Assembly: GCF_005116665.1 (NCBI RefSeq)
Contig: NZ_SWCJ01000001.1
Coordinates: 372,001 to 436,000 of the forward strand
Length of the DNA stretch: 64,000 nucleotides
Direction: 5' to 3'
Source: Ferrimonas aestuarii
GTDB taxonomy: Bacteria; Pseudomonadota; Gammaproteobacteria; Enterobacterales; Shewanellaceae
The notes under the pieces are model-generated. The model ran no database searches, was not told the origin of the DNA, and saw nothing but the letters and a program-made list of their open reading frames with translations. Shown here piece by piece: positions 57,156 through 64,000 of the stretch (its first letter is position 1; each line of letters opens with the position of its first letter). The translations under genes and the position numbers were made by a program.

Positions 57156-58394
57156 TTGACTGCCGGTGATACACTTGGTGGTACAATCGTGCGTAAATCA
57201 TCTGAACATTCTGCTCGTAGAGACACGTCTTATCTAATCCAATCTCGACATGGAATTTGGTATGCACGTATCGTCGTTCCTAAAGATTCCCCGCTTAGAA
57301 ATTCCCGTTCTGAACTTCGACGTTCATTGAAAACTCGTTGTTATCGAGAAGCCATTCAGCGTTCTTGGTCAGTTTTAGCGCAACTAACTGAACAGGTTAG
57401 AGAAGGTGCGCTCAATAACCGCCTAGAATCCATTCCTAGCAGCCGCTTTGTTCAAACCCAACTCGTATCAAATCAACCGTCTGAATCGCGCTGTGATAGC
57501 AATACAGCGCTTGTATCAGGTTCTAATTCCCAAGAATCTGGACCGCTGATATCTGAAGTAATCTCCATGTTTATCAATGAGAAATTGTTTGCTGATGCAT
57601 GGGGAAAGCACGAAGATACCTACAGCAAGAAAACCTATAGCCACTTTGTCGAAGTCGTTGGAGATTTGCCGCTCAGTGACATTAATGGCGCGCTGCTCAA
57701 ATGGGCTAAACCTCACTACGGTTGTGATAATCCTACGGAAGGGTTAACCATCGCCCAAAAGCGCAAGGTTTCTGAACTTCGCAAATCGCTTTCAGATGAC
57801 CGAGTTCGCCAATTGTTTGCCGTGACTAAGCAGGAGACCGCCAAAGGGATAGCACCGTTTAAGTGTTGGTTACCATACCTAGGAGCCTACACAGGGGCTC
57901 GTATTGCTGAATTGGCCCAATTGTATGTTGATGACGTTAAGATTGTTGATGGCATCCCTTGTATCCATTTCCGAGAAGGTAGGCCAGATCAATCCCTTAA
58001 ATCACTAAGCTGTGCCCGAATCATTCCAATCCATTCGAAACTGATTGAGCTGGGATTTCTTAAGTTCGTTGAGCAGAAATACCAGACGGGCAAGACGCGA
58101 CTATTCGAAGAGATTCCTTCAGGCAATCCAAGGGGATACGGGCATAAACCGTCACTATGGTTTACTAAGGTTCGAAACAAAATGCGCTGGGGTGATGGTG
58201 AGAGCTTCCATAGCCTTAGACATACCGTCATCACCAAGTTGAAGCGCAATGGCGTTAGTGTCGATTTGGTGGCTGGATTGGTAGGGCATAGTCATGGCTC
58301 AGTGACATTTGATCGTTATGGCAAGGAGTACAGGCCTAAAGATCTTGTGGCTGTGCTTGAGCAACTAACTAATGAACCATCGCGTAAACCGTAA
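57156..58394 (+). CDS. Tyrosine recombinase / site-specific integrase
   Basis: The protein of up to 412 residues has an N-terminal region with YLIQSRHGIWYARIVVP (DUF6538-like, about 26-42) and a C-terminal catalytic domain with Arg in TGARIAELAQL, HSLRHTV, GHSHGS and the nucleophile Tyr in FDRYGKEY. All main catalytic residues appear present, so the enzyme may be active. It reads away from ffs and likely recombines at its 3' end. The start is uncertain: TTG at 57156 is the longest frame, and a GTG at 57189 with GGTGG upstream is an alternative. Confidence 0.88.
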   Translation: MTAGDTLGGTIVRKSSEHSARRDTSYLIQSRHGIWYARIVVPKDSPLRNSRSELRRSLKTRCYREAIQRSWSVLAQLTEQVREGALNNRLESIPSSRFVQTQLVSNQPSESRCDSNTALVSGSNSQESGPLISEVISMFINEKLFADAWGKHEDTYSKKTYSHFVEVVGDLPLSDINGALLKWAKPHYGCDNPTEGLTIAQKRKVSELRKSLSDDRVRQLFAVTKQETAKGIAPFKCWLPYLGAYTGARIAELAQLYVDDVKIVDGIPCIHFREGRPDQSLKSLSCARIIPIHSKLIELGFLKFVEQKYQTGKTRLFEEIPSGNPRGYGHKPSLWFTKVRNKMRWGDGESFHSLRHTVITKLKRNGVSVDLVAGLVGHSHGSVTFDRYGKEYRPKDLVAVLEQLTNEPSRKP

Positions 58395-58755
58395 ATCAGC
58401 TGTATTTTGATGGGTGAAATTTAAAAACCTTGTCTGGGCATCTATAACACGGGGGAGGTGGGGTATGCTGTTTGCAGATTTGTCTTTCAACTAAATTTTT
58501 AAGGAATCGGGCAGGTTTTCAAGCGTTTTAGATATTTGAACTATCTGCCATGCTGTTGATGGGTGGTGGACTAAGAGTTTGGGTAGTTAGAGGGTAGACG
58601 TTGACTTGGTAGGGATTTCAATTCAATCTGTAGCTCTTTGCATCTCAAGCTGATGGTGAGATGCTAAGCTTGAGGGCTTTAGCTACGCAATTGCCCCCGA
58701 TTCTCAAGTTCGAATTTGTAAATCTTTATAGTGTGCTTACAGTTGAGTGAATGTC
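58395..58755. other. Intergenic region between integrase and NACHT gene
   Basis: No gene is seen in this AT-rich 361-bp stretch. It holds an 8-bp inverted repeat GCATCTCA/TGAGATGC (58640-58664), followed by a second AAGCTT-containing segment, possibly a regulatory or terminator-like hairpin without a T tract. Confidence 0.4.
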
Positions 58756-61062
58756 ATGGACAAGGCAAAACAGAATAAATTGCTTGAAATAAAGGATGAG
58801 GTAAAGGACTTTCATCCATTGTTGAGAACTCTTTTTAATAAAATTCCAAATATAAAGTCTGTTATATATACGCAAGGGCCAAATGAGATGGGGGCTGATT
58901 TCATTCTTACAAAGGATGATGAAATCTTAGGGGAAGAAAATTATATAGGTTGCGTGGTAAAAGTAGGCCAAATCAAACAAGACCATTCAGAGATAGAGCG
59001 ACAAGTAGAAGAGTGTAAAATTGAGAGGACTATAGAGGGCGGTAAGAAGAGAATAATATTGAATGAGATTTGGGTGATATCTAATTCAAATATAACCCAT
59101 AATGCACAAAGGAAAATAAGTACGAAATTTGCATCTTCTAATATAAAGTTTATCGCCTATGAAACTCTAGGGAAGTTGATAGATAGTCATTATCCAGCAT
59201 ATTGGGATGACATTGATTTCAAGACTGGCGCATATCTAGAGAGTGTTAGGAAATTTGCTGATAATTTGAGGAGGAGCAACTTAATCAGTGAGGCTGCTGG
59301 CACAATTGATTATGTTGAGCAGCGTCTTAAAAAGGAGAGTGTAAATCGGAAGATGTCTGATAAGCAGAGACTTAGGCAATATGGCGTAAAACAAGTTTTA
59401 AGTAGCTCTGATTTATTGATGATTGAAGCAGTGATGGGGACTGGTAAATCAACATTACTTGCTAACTTAGCTATGGATATGGCGAGCGTAGTTAGTTTTA
59501 ATTCTAATGGGAATATTCCAATTTTATTGCCATTTAAGGAGTTTATTTCCGACTTTGATTGTGATGTAAGCAGTCTAATCAATAGCGTGAAGACTAAGAT
59601 AAGCAAAGATTATGGAAAGAAATTTTTAGTGATGCTTGATGGCTTTGATGAATCAAAAATGGATAGTAGGGAAAAACTAAGTAAAATAGAAAAGATCGTA
59701 ACAACTAAGCCTGCTGAGTTAGAAGTTGGGTTGGTTATAACCACAAGAGGCTTTGACGATCCTGAGTTGGAGAAAAGTCTAGAAAAAAGTTTTGATCGTT
59801 ATTCACTATGTCCCCTAACTACTAAGCAAGTAGTCTCTTTGATAGGTCAGGTATGCAAAGTAAAAGTTGGGAACAGGAACTTGATAAAAGATTTGGATAA
59901 GTCGCCCTTAATGAAAGTTTTACCCAAGACTCCAATCTCCGCTTTGCTTTTAGCAAAATTGCTGAACGAAAATATTCAAGAAATACCCTCAACCATGACT
60001 GACCTTTATGGAAAGTATATGGAATTAAGTCTTGGTAGATGGGACATGGACAAAGGTTTGCAATCTCAGCAGGAATATGACGTTGTAGATAATGTAACAA
60101 TAGAGCTTGCTAGATTTATGATGGATAACTCCTTGTATGAGGTGTCTTTAGGGGATGCAAAGGAGTTAGTTAATCGATATGTTAACTCTAGAAATCTGAG
60201 AATAGATAAAGATGAGGTATTCGAACTTTGGAAAGGAAAAGCAGATATATTTGTTGTAAACAGATATAAGAATACCATTAGATTTAGGCATAGAACCTTT
60301 GCTGAATATTTCTATGCCGCAGGATTAGATAAAAATCACAATGCATTAATTTCTGAGCGTATGTTTGACACATATTGGTCTAGTACGTATTTCTTTTTTA
60401 TTGGATTGCAGAGAGACTGCCCAGATATTCTTGAGGAAATTGGGAAGATAAATTTTAGCTCTGACGCTTTGAGGTTAATGAGAGTTTTTAATTCGGGCGA
60501 TTATATGCTGGCTGCATACTTAACTCCCTACACTGTGGTAAAGAAATTTTTTAATGACTCAATGGCGGATGCGGCAAGAATCTACTGTGATACTGTTAGT
60601 GGTAAAACAAAAGGCGGACTTTCTTCGTTGCCAACAATTTCCCTTCTATGTATTTTGACCCATACATTCTGCGATACACTTGGTTTCGAATACTTTAGTG
60701 AAGCTATAGATGAAAGGTCTTTGGAACTTTGCACCAGAGGTGTTTTGAACGATGTTGAATCGGTTGAACTTTTTTGGCTGAATAGCATTCAGCTGTCGAT
60801 GGGCGACAAAAATGCATATGACAAGATGCTCGAGAATTACGGGGATTCAATACCTTTGGCTTTGCAGAGAGGAATTGTAGAGCATGCAAATGATGTATTA
60901 AAAAGTACCAAGGGTCACACGATTGTTGATCGGTTTATCAAAAAGCATGAAAGAAAAATTAAAAAGAATTTAACCTTGAAGCAAAGTGTATATGATCTGT
61001 ATCTAGAGCCTATTTTGTCATTGGATAAACTAGATTCAAATTCAGATATTGTTGTTAGTTGA
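58756..61062 (+). CDS. NACHT-domain NTPase with nuclease-like N-terminus (candidate anti-phage protein)
   Basis: The 768-residue protein has three parts. The N-terminus (about 1-165) looks like a restriction endonuclease-like fold: MGADFIL with an Asp, then CVVKVGQIK, where the usual E/Q of E/QxK is Val, so activity is uncertain. The central NACHT NTPase has Walker A EAVMGTGKST (about 227-236), the hallmark Walker B FLVMLDGFDES (about 292-302) and FRHRTFAEYF. The C-terminus (about 515-768) is helical and has no recognised repeat. Bacterial NACHT proteins of this build sense phage and trigger an effector; that role is inferred. The DNA is strongly AT-rich. A GTG three codons earlier (58747) is an alternative start. 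Confidence 0.85.
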   Translation: MDKAKQNKLLEIKDEVKDFHPLLRTLFNKIPNIKSVIYTQGPNEMGADFILTKDDEILGEENYIGCVVKVGQIKQDHSEIERQVEECKIERTIEGGKKRIILNEIWVISNSNITHNAQRKISTKFASSNIKFIAYETLGKLIDSHYPAYWDDIDFKTGAYLESVRKFADNLRRSNLISEAAGTIDYVEQRLKKESVNRKMSDKQRLRQYGVKQVLSSSDLLMIEAVMGTGKSTLLANLAMDMASVVSFNSNGNIPILLPFKEFISDFDCDVSSLINSVKTKISKDYGKKFLVMLDGFDESKMDSREKLSKIEKIVTTKPAELEVGLVITTRGFDDPELEKSLEKSFDRYSLCPLTTKQVVSLIGQVCKVKVGNRNLIKDLDKSPLMKVLPKTPISALLLAKLLNENIQEIPSTMTDLYGKYMELSLGRWDMDKGLQSQQEYDVVDNVTIELARFMMDNSLYEVSLGDAKELVNRYVNSRNLRIDKDEVFELWKGKADIFVVNRYKNTIRFRHRTFAEYFYAAGLDKNHNALISERMFDTYWSSTYFFFIGLQRDCPDILEEIGKINFSSDALRLMRVFNSGDYMLAAYLTPYTVVKKFFNDSMADAARIYCDTVSGKTKGGLSSLPTISLLCILTHTFCDTLGFEYFSEAIDERSLELCTRGVLNDVESVELFWLNSIQLSMGDKNAYDKMLENYGDSIPLALQRGIVEHANDVLKSTKGHTIVDRFIKKHERKIKKNLTLKQSVYDLYLEPILSLDKLDSNSDIVVS

Positions 61063-61066
61063 AGCT

Positions 61067-61090
61067 AATGGGGCTTTTAAGCCCTTCTTA
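61067..61090 (+). terminator. Weak terminator after the NACHT gene
   Basis: A short palindrome GGGCTTTTAAGCCC is followed by TTCTTATTTG, just after the stop codon. Confidence 0.4.
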
Positions 61091-61172
61091 TTTGTATATG
61101 GATTTTTGCTTAACACTATGATTGGTTGGAACTGGCCCGTAAACCTTGGTCAATAGATAGCTAAGCTCGAGG

Positions 61173-61192
61173 GTGTTCATAACTCTGTGTCA
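61173..61192 (+). repeat. IS terminal inverted repeat, left
   Basis: GTGTTCATAACTCTGTGTCA matches the complement of the right end at 18 of 20 positions. Confidence 0.85.
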
Positions 61193-61200
61193 CGCTAATT

Positions 61201-62406
61201 TCACAGGTCGATGTAATCTTCGAGCCGGCCTTCAAAATGAATCGACAGCTGCGACAGCGTCAGATTCCAATTTTGAATCGGGTGTGACCAGCGTTCTGAC
61301 GCCTTCAATATACCGGCGTAGAGCAGCTTGAGTAAACTGTTCTCGTTGGCGAAGCCGCCCTTGGTTTTGGTCAACTTTCGGAACTGCCGGTGAACGGCCT
61401 CCACGGCGTTAGTCGTATAGATGGCCTTGCGCACGTATTCAGGGTACTTGAAGTAGGCCGACAGTAACGCCCATTTATTACGCCAAGACTTAATTACCAC
61501 TGGGTATTTATCGCCCCATTTGGCTTCTAGCTCATCCAGCGCAATCTCCTCTGCGTTCAGCGTTGCCGCTTTGTACACGCACTTCAGATCGGCCATGAAG
61601 GCTTTCTGGTTCTTCGAGGCCACATACTTCATGTAGTTTCGGATTTGATGGATAATGCAGAGCTGAACCTCGGTTTGAGGGTAGATGGTCTCGATGGCTT
61701 CAGGGAAGCCCTTTAGACCGTCTACACAGGCGATCAGGATATCCTTGATTCCGCGATTATGGAGATCGGTCAGGATACTCAACCATTGATGCGCACCTTC
61801 ACTATCCGATAGATAGAGCCCCAGCAACTCCTTCTTACCTTCGACGTTGAGAGCCAAAATAGTGTATACCGCCTTGCTGACGTAACGACCATTTTCTTTG
61901 ATTTTGTAGTGAATTGCATCGAGCCAGAGGATGGGATACAAGGGCTCTAAATCCCGCTCCCGCCAAGCCTGAAGCTCGGGTAACAACTTATCCGTAATCG
62001 CACTGATGGTGCCATTAGAGACCTCGATGCCATACAAATCAGCGATGTGCGCACGAATATCTTGGTAGCTCGTGCCCAGCGAGAACAGAGCCACGATTTT
62101 GCGCTCCATCTCGTCGGTAAGATGAGTCTGATGTTTCTTGATCAACTGCGGCTCAAACGAGCCATCACGATCTCTAGGTGTATCAAGCTCAAAGCTACTA
62201 CTGGGTGTATTCACCGTCTTAGAGCTTTTACCGTTCCTGCGGTTACCAGGTTTTTTATCGCTGAGATGTTCAGTCATTTCAGCGCCAAGAGCGGCTTCGG
62301 TTAATTGCTTAATAAGCGGAGTGAGAATGCCATCTTTGCCAGTCAGGTCTTTTCCTGAACGTAGGGCTTCAATGGCTTCTTCCATATCGAAAGTGGGTTT
62401 GGTCAT
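61201..62406 (-). CDS. IS256-family transposase
   Basis: The 401-residue mutator-type transposase has the DDE residues in WLDAIHYK (about 165), CVDGLKGFPEAI (about 229) and AVEAVHRQFRK (about 335), with the LCIIHQIRN motif between. The frame is intact and full-length, so the element may be active. Its start lies about 33 nt inside the right terminal repeat and it stops 9 nt from the left one, filling the element. Confidence 0.95.
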   Translation of the reverse strand: MTKPTFDMEEAIEALRSGKDLTGKDGILTPLIKQLTEAALGAEMTEHLSDKKPGNRRNGKSSKTVNTPSSSFELDTPRDRDGSFEPQLIKKHQTHLTDEMERKIVALFSLGTSYQDIRAHIADLYGIEVSNGTISAITDKLLPELQAWRERDLEPLYPILWLDAIHYKIKENGRYVSKAVYTILALNVEGKKELLGLYLSDSEGAHQWLSILTDLHNRGIKDILIACVDGLKGFPEAIETIYPQTEVQLCIIHQIRNYMKYVASKNQKAFMADLKCVYKAATLNAEEIALDELEAKWGDKYPVVIKSWRNKWALLSAYFKYPEYVRKAIYTTNAVEAVHRQFRKLTKTKGGFANENSLLKLLYAGILKASERWSHPIQNWNLTLSQLSIHFEGRLEDYIDL

Positions 62407-62438
62407 TTGAAAATCCTTTTGGATTGATTTTACTCAAA

Positions 62439-62458
62439 TGACACAGAATTCTGAACAC
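62439..62458 (-). repeat. IS terminal inverted repeat, right
   Basis: TGACACAGAATTCTGAACAC is the inverted partner of the left end, with two mismatches. Confidence 0.85.
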
Positions 62459-62598
62459 TACCGAATAGGGGCTGCAGCTACTATTGGGGCCAGGTTCGAG
62501 GTGGAGTGTCATATTCATTGGCTCTGATTGCCTGCGTTTGGCGTCTAGAGGCCTGTTTGTGGGGGGTGAGCTTGAGTGAGTTGAGAGTGGGGCGCAAT

Positions 62599-62630
62599 GG
62601 CTGCATCTAACCCTTAGCTCCGATGCAGCC
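62599..62630 (-). terminator. Hairpin downstream of the MarC-family gene
   Basis: A 9-bp stem GGCTGCATC/GATGCAGCC with a 14-nt loop lies 15 nt after the stop. No T tract follows, so it may be only a 3'-end structure. Confidence 0.45.
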
Positions 62631-62644
62631 AGCGGCCTTAATGG

Positions 62645-63271
62645 CTAACCCCAGTAAAAGTCTTTTATGCCCATCAGTAAATTATTAACGGCAACAGCAG
62701 CCAGAATCAGGCCCATTACTCGACTGATGATGGCAGCACCGACGCTGCCGATCCATTTATGAATGTGAGTAGCCATAAGCAGTAACAGCAGGGTAACCAA
62801 CAGCACTCCTATCATGACTGCAGCGGTAATGCTTTGGTCAATTAAAGAGAAGCGGTGATTATCGGTGAGCAAGACAATCGCCATCATCGCGCCCGGAGAG
62901 GCAATCGATGGAATGGCAAGAGGATAGACCGCTAGATTGGCCAGCTCTGAGTGATTCATCTCTTCCGATATCTTAGTTTCCTCTTCAGGCTTTGACTCCC
63001 CAAATATCATGGTTAATGCAAAAAGGAGCAGCACTAGACCACCAGCGGCCTGAAATGCGGGCAGGGGGATCTCCATTGCTTCAAGTAGAAGCTGTCCGGC
63101 AATGAGGAAAAATAGCAATACGCCAGTAGCAATGGCGACGGCCTTTAATGCGACTAAGCGACGTTGCTTAGCGGTTAAGTGTTGGGTTTGCGATAGGTAG
63201 ACCGGTACTGAGCCGATCGGATCGATCACCGCCCAGAGAACAACAAACTGTGTGATTAGGATACTTAACAA
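62645..63271 (-). CDS. MarC family integral membrane protein
   Basis: The 208-residue protein has about six hydrophobic helices and the MarC pattern: VIDPIGSVPVYL near the N-terminus and PLAIPSIASPGAMMAIVLL in the middle. The role of MarC proteins is unknown; the link to antibiotic resistance in E. coli was not confirmed. No ATG is available: TTG at 63271 has GGGAG 8 nt upstream and gives the usual N-terminus, while a TTG at 63292 has no ribosome site. Composition is core-like, so it marks the chromosome right of the island. Confidence 0.85.
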   Translation of the reverse strand: MLSILITQFVVLWAVIDPIGSVPVYLSQTQHLTAKQRRLVALKAVAIATGVLLFFLIAGQLLLEAMEIPLPAFQAAGGLVLLLFALTMIFGESKPEEETKISEEMNHSELANLAVYPLAIPSIASPGAMMAIVLLTDNHRFSLIDQSITAAVMIGVLLVTLLLLLMATHIHKWIGSVGAAIISRVMGLILAAVAVNNLLMGIKDFYWG

Positions 63272-63861
63272 ATGAGGTACTCCCTGAGTCAACAGAGGGG
63301 GAATCAGGTTGCGGCCTGACGGAGTCAGTCTACCAGAGGGTGAGCGAAAATTCTTTGTTGATGTTGAGTTTGTTGTGGTCTGTCTGATTGTTCAGGTTTA
63401 CGGTGTTTTTTTAAATCTTTTGGTGGTCTGATTTGCTCTTTTTTTTGTTTTTCTTTTCTGTTGGTCGATTTCATGTCGTTGTTTTACAGGCTCTAATTAT
63501 TGCTTTTGTATTTTTATTGATTATGAAGCTAATTTATTTGAATTTGGGTGTTTTGCTGGGGTTTTTGGGGCGCTCTGAAGTCAGGCTGTGAGCCTTGTAT
63601 CCTATGAGCCCGCTGTCGACGCCTGAGCTTTCTGGGCTTCGACCTGATTACACATGCGTAAGATCACCGAACAGAACCTTGCCCTGAGGCAAATGGGAAG
63701 TGCTATGGATGATATCTGGGTTATTTTTAGAAAGTGATAGGCTAGGTTGCATAGCATCTATTCACTATTGGGAATAGGGTTTTGGAGTTGAAAGGCGCCC
63801 TATGTACGAAAGGGCGCCTTTCGTGGTCTCAGCTTTGCCGATGACTTCCTATCAAGGGGCA
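63272..63861. other. Intergenic region with T-rich tract and terminator hairpin
   Basis: No credible gene is seen in this 590-bp stretch. It has a T-rich run (about 63403-63520), and a strong hairpin at 63790-63822. A 27-codon ORF at 63654-63737 has no ribosome site and is not called. Confidence 0.5.
63790..63822 (-). terminator. Terminator hairpin downstream of the right-edge gene
   Basis: An 11-bp stem GAAAGGCGCCC/GGGCGCCTTTC with an 11-nt loop lies 40 nt after the minus-strand stop at 63862; the T tract is short. Confidence 0.6.
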
Positions 63862-64000
63862 TTAGGCGCAGGGGTAGTGCTTTTTCAGCGCCCCATAGAC
63901 CGCTTCGGCGGCAGTGAGATCGTTGACTGGTGGCAGCATTTTTATCTCATTGGCAACGTGGGTTACGATCTGTTTTAGGCGGATGGTACTGCCCAAACAA
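63862..64000 (-). CDS. C-terminal fragment of an unrecognised protein (5' truncated by window)
   Basis: A minus-strand frame is open from the window edge to a TAA at 63862-63864 and gives about 45 residues ending in AVYGALKKHYPCA. Its codon use looks like coding DNA and a terminator-like hairpin follows. The family cannot be told from this short tail. Confidence 0.5.
   Translation of the reverse strand, partial: CLGSTIRLKQIVTHVANEIKMLPPVNDLTAAEAVYGALKKHYPCA

Larger units (their letters stand above)
57115..62458. mobile_element. Putative genomic island next to ffs
   Basis: Directly downstream of the ffs 3' end lie a tyrosine recombinase gene, an AT-rich NACHT gene and an IS256-family element, between core-like DNA on both sides. 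This is the typical layout of an island integrated at the 3' end of a small RNA gene. The right att site was not found; only a weak match to the ffs end (TGGAGTGTCA at about 62502-62511 against TGGGGTGTCA) is visible. Confidence 0.55.
61173..62458 (-). mobile_element. IS256-family insertion sequence
   Basis: A single transposase gene is bounded by 20-bp terminal inverted repeats with 18 matches, 61173-61192 and 62439-62458. The total of about 1.29 kb fits the IS256 family. The 8 bp outside each end (GCTCGAGG and TACCGAAT) do not match, so no target-site duplication is visible. Confidence 0.88.

Noticed and set aside
63654..63737. A 27-codon ORF in the right intergenic region
   Set aside because: It has no ribosome site, no family resemblance and no supporting promoter.

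Overview
The window looks like a chromosomal segment of a marine-type gammaproteobacterium close to the Alteromonadales (Ferrimonas/Shewanella-like). This rests on protein content and gene order: mfd-csiV beside lolCDE-comEC-msbA-lpxK-kdsB, topA, ribB under an FMN riboswitch, cysB, an H-NOX/hybrid kinase pair, astB, aroG, galU and 4.5S RNA. The genus is an inference from recall, not from a search. Most of the DNA is moderately GC-rich, tightly packed core genome. Two stretches are clearly AT-richer and carry signs of transfer.

Layout. 1-9.5 kb: a gene tail, nhaA, a TgpA-type transglutaminase/DUF58/MoxR operon, a LysR regulator divergent from an exported metallo-beta-lactamase-fold protein, grxB and a Bcr/CflA-type exporter. 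9.5-20.1 kb: a phosphohexomutase (perfect 7-1-7 Fur box upstream), slt, rmuC, the periplasmic methionine sulfoxide reductase pair msrPQ, a DUF885 lipoprotein and astB. 20.4-30.5 kb: topA, riboswitch-controlled ribB, an anchored coiled-coil protein, cysB, queD, a small lipoprotein, a fused MsrB-MsrA, H-NOX with its hybrid kinase, and a DUF2780 protein. 30.9-32.6 kb: a small integron-type cassette cluster with two good attC sites and a left remnant, but no integrase gene in the window. 32.7-48.2 kb: LMW-PTP, csiV, mfd, a PilZ-like protein, lolCDE, a DUF2062 protein, comEC, msbA, lpxK, a Trm112-like protein and kdsB, i.e. envelope biogenesis. 48.2-57 kb: a membrane protein, a second MBL-fold protein, aroG, a possible attenuator or sRNA locus, a small membrane protein, mak, elyC, a DUF2982-like protein, galU, a ComEA-like protein and a DASS transporter. 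57.0-62.5 kb: ffs (4.5S RNA), directly followed by a tyrosine recombinase, a NACHT NTPase with a nuclease-like N-terminus (candidate anti-phage protein) and an IS256-family element. 62.6-64 kb: a MarC-family protein and the tail of a gene running off the window.

How genes work together. LolCDE, MsbA, LpxK, KdsB, Trm112-like protein and GalU serve lipoprotein and LPS/nucleotide-sugar supply. Slt, CsiV and ElyC act on or around peptidoglycan and its carrier lipid. MsrPQ, MsrBA and GrxB repair oxidised protein thiols and methionines in two compartments. H-NOX plus kinase form an NO-sensing phosphorelay.

The most interesting parts are the integrase-less cassette cluster (one cassette gene is broken by an in-frame TGA), the ffs-linked island with the NACHT protein, the Fur box before the phosphohexomutase, and the terminator-ended leader between aroG and a small membrane protein. 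No tRNA, rRNA operon, CRISPR array or replication origin was seen.
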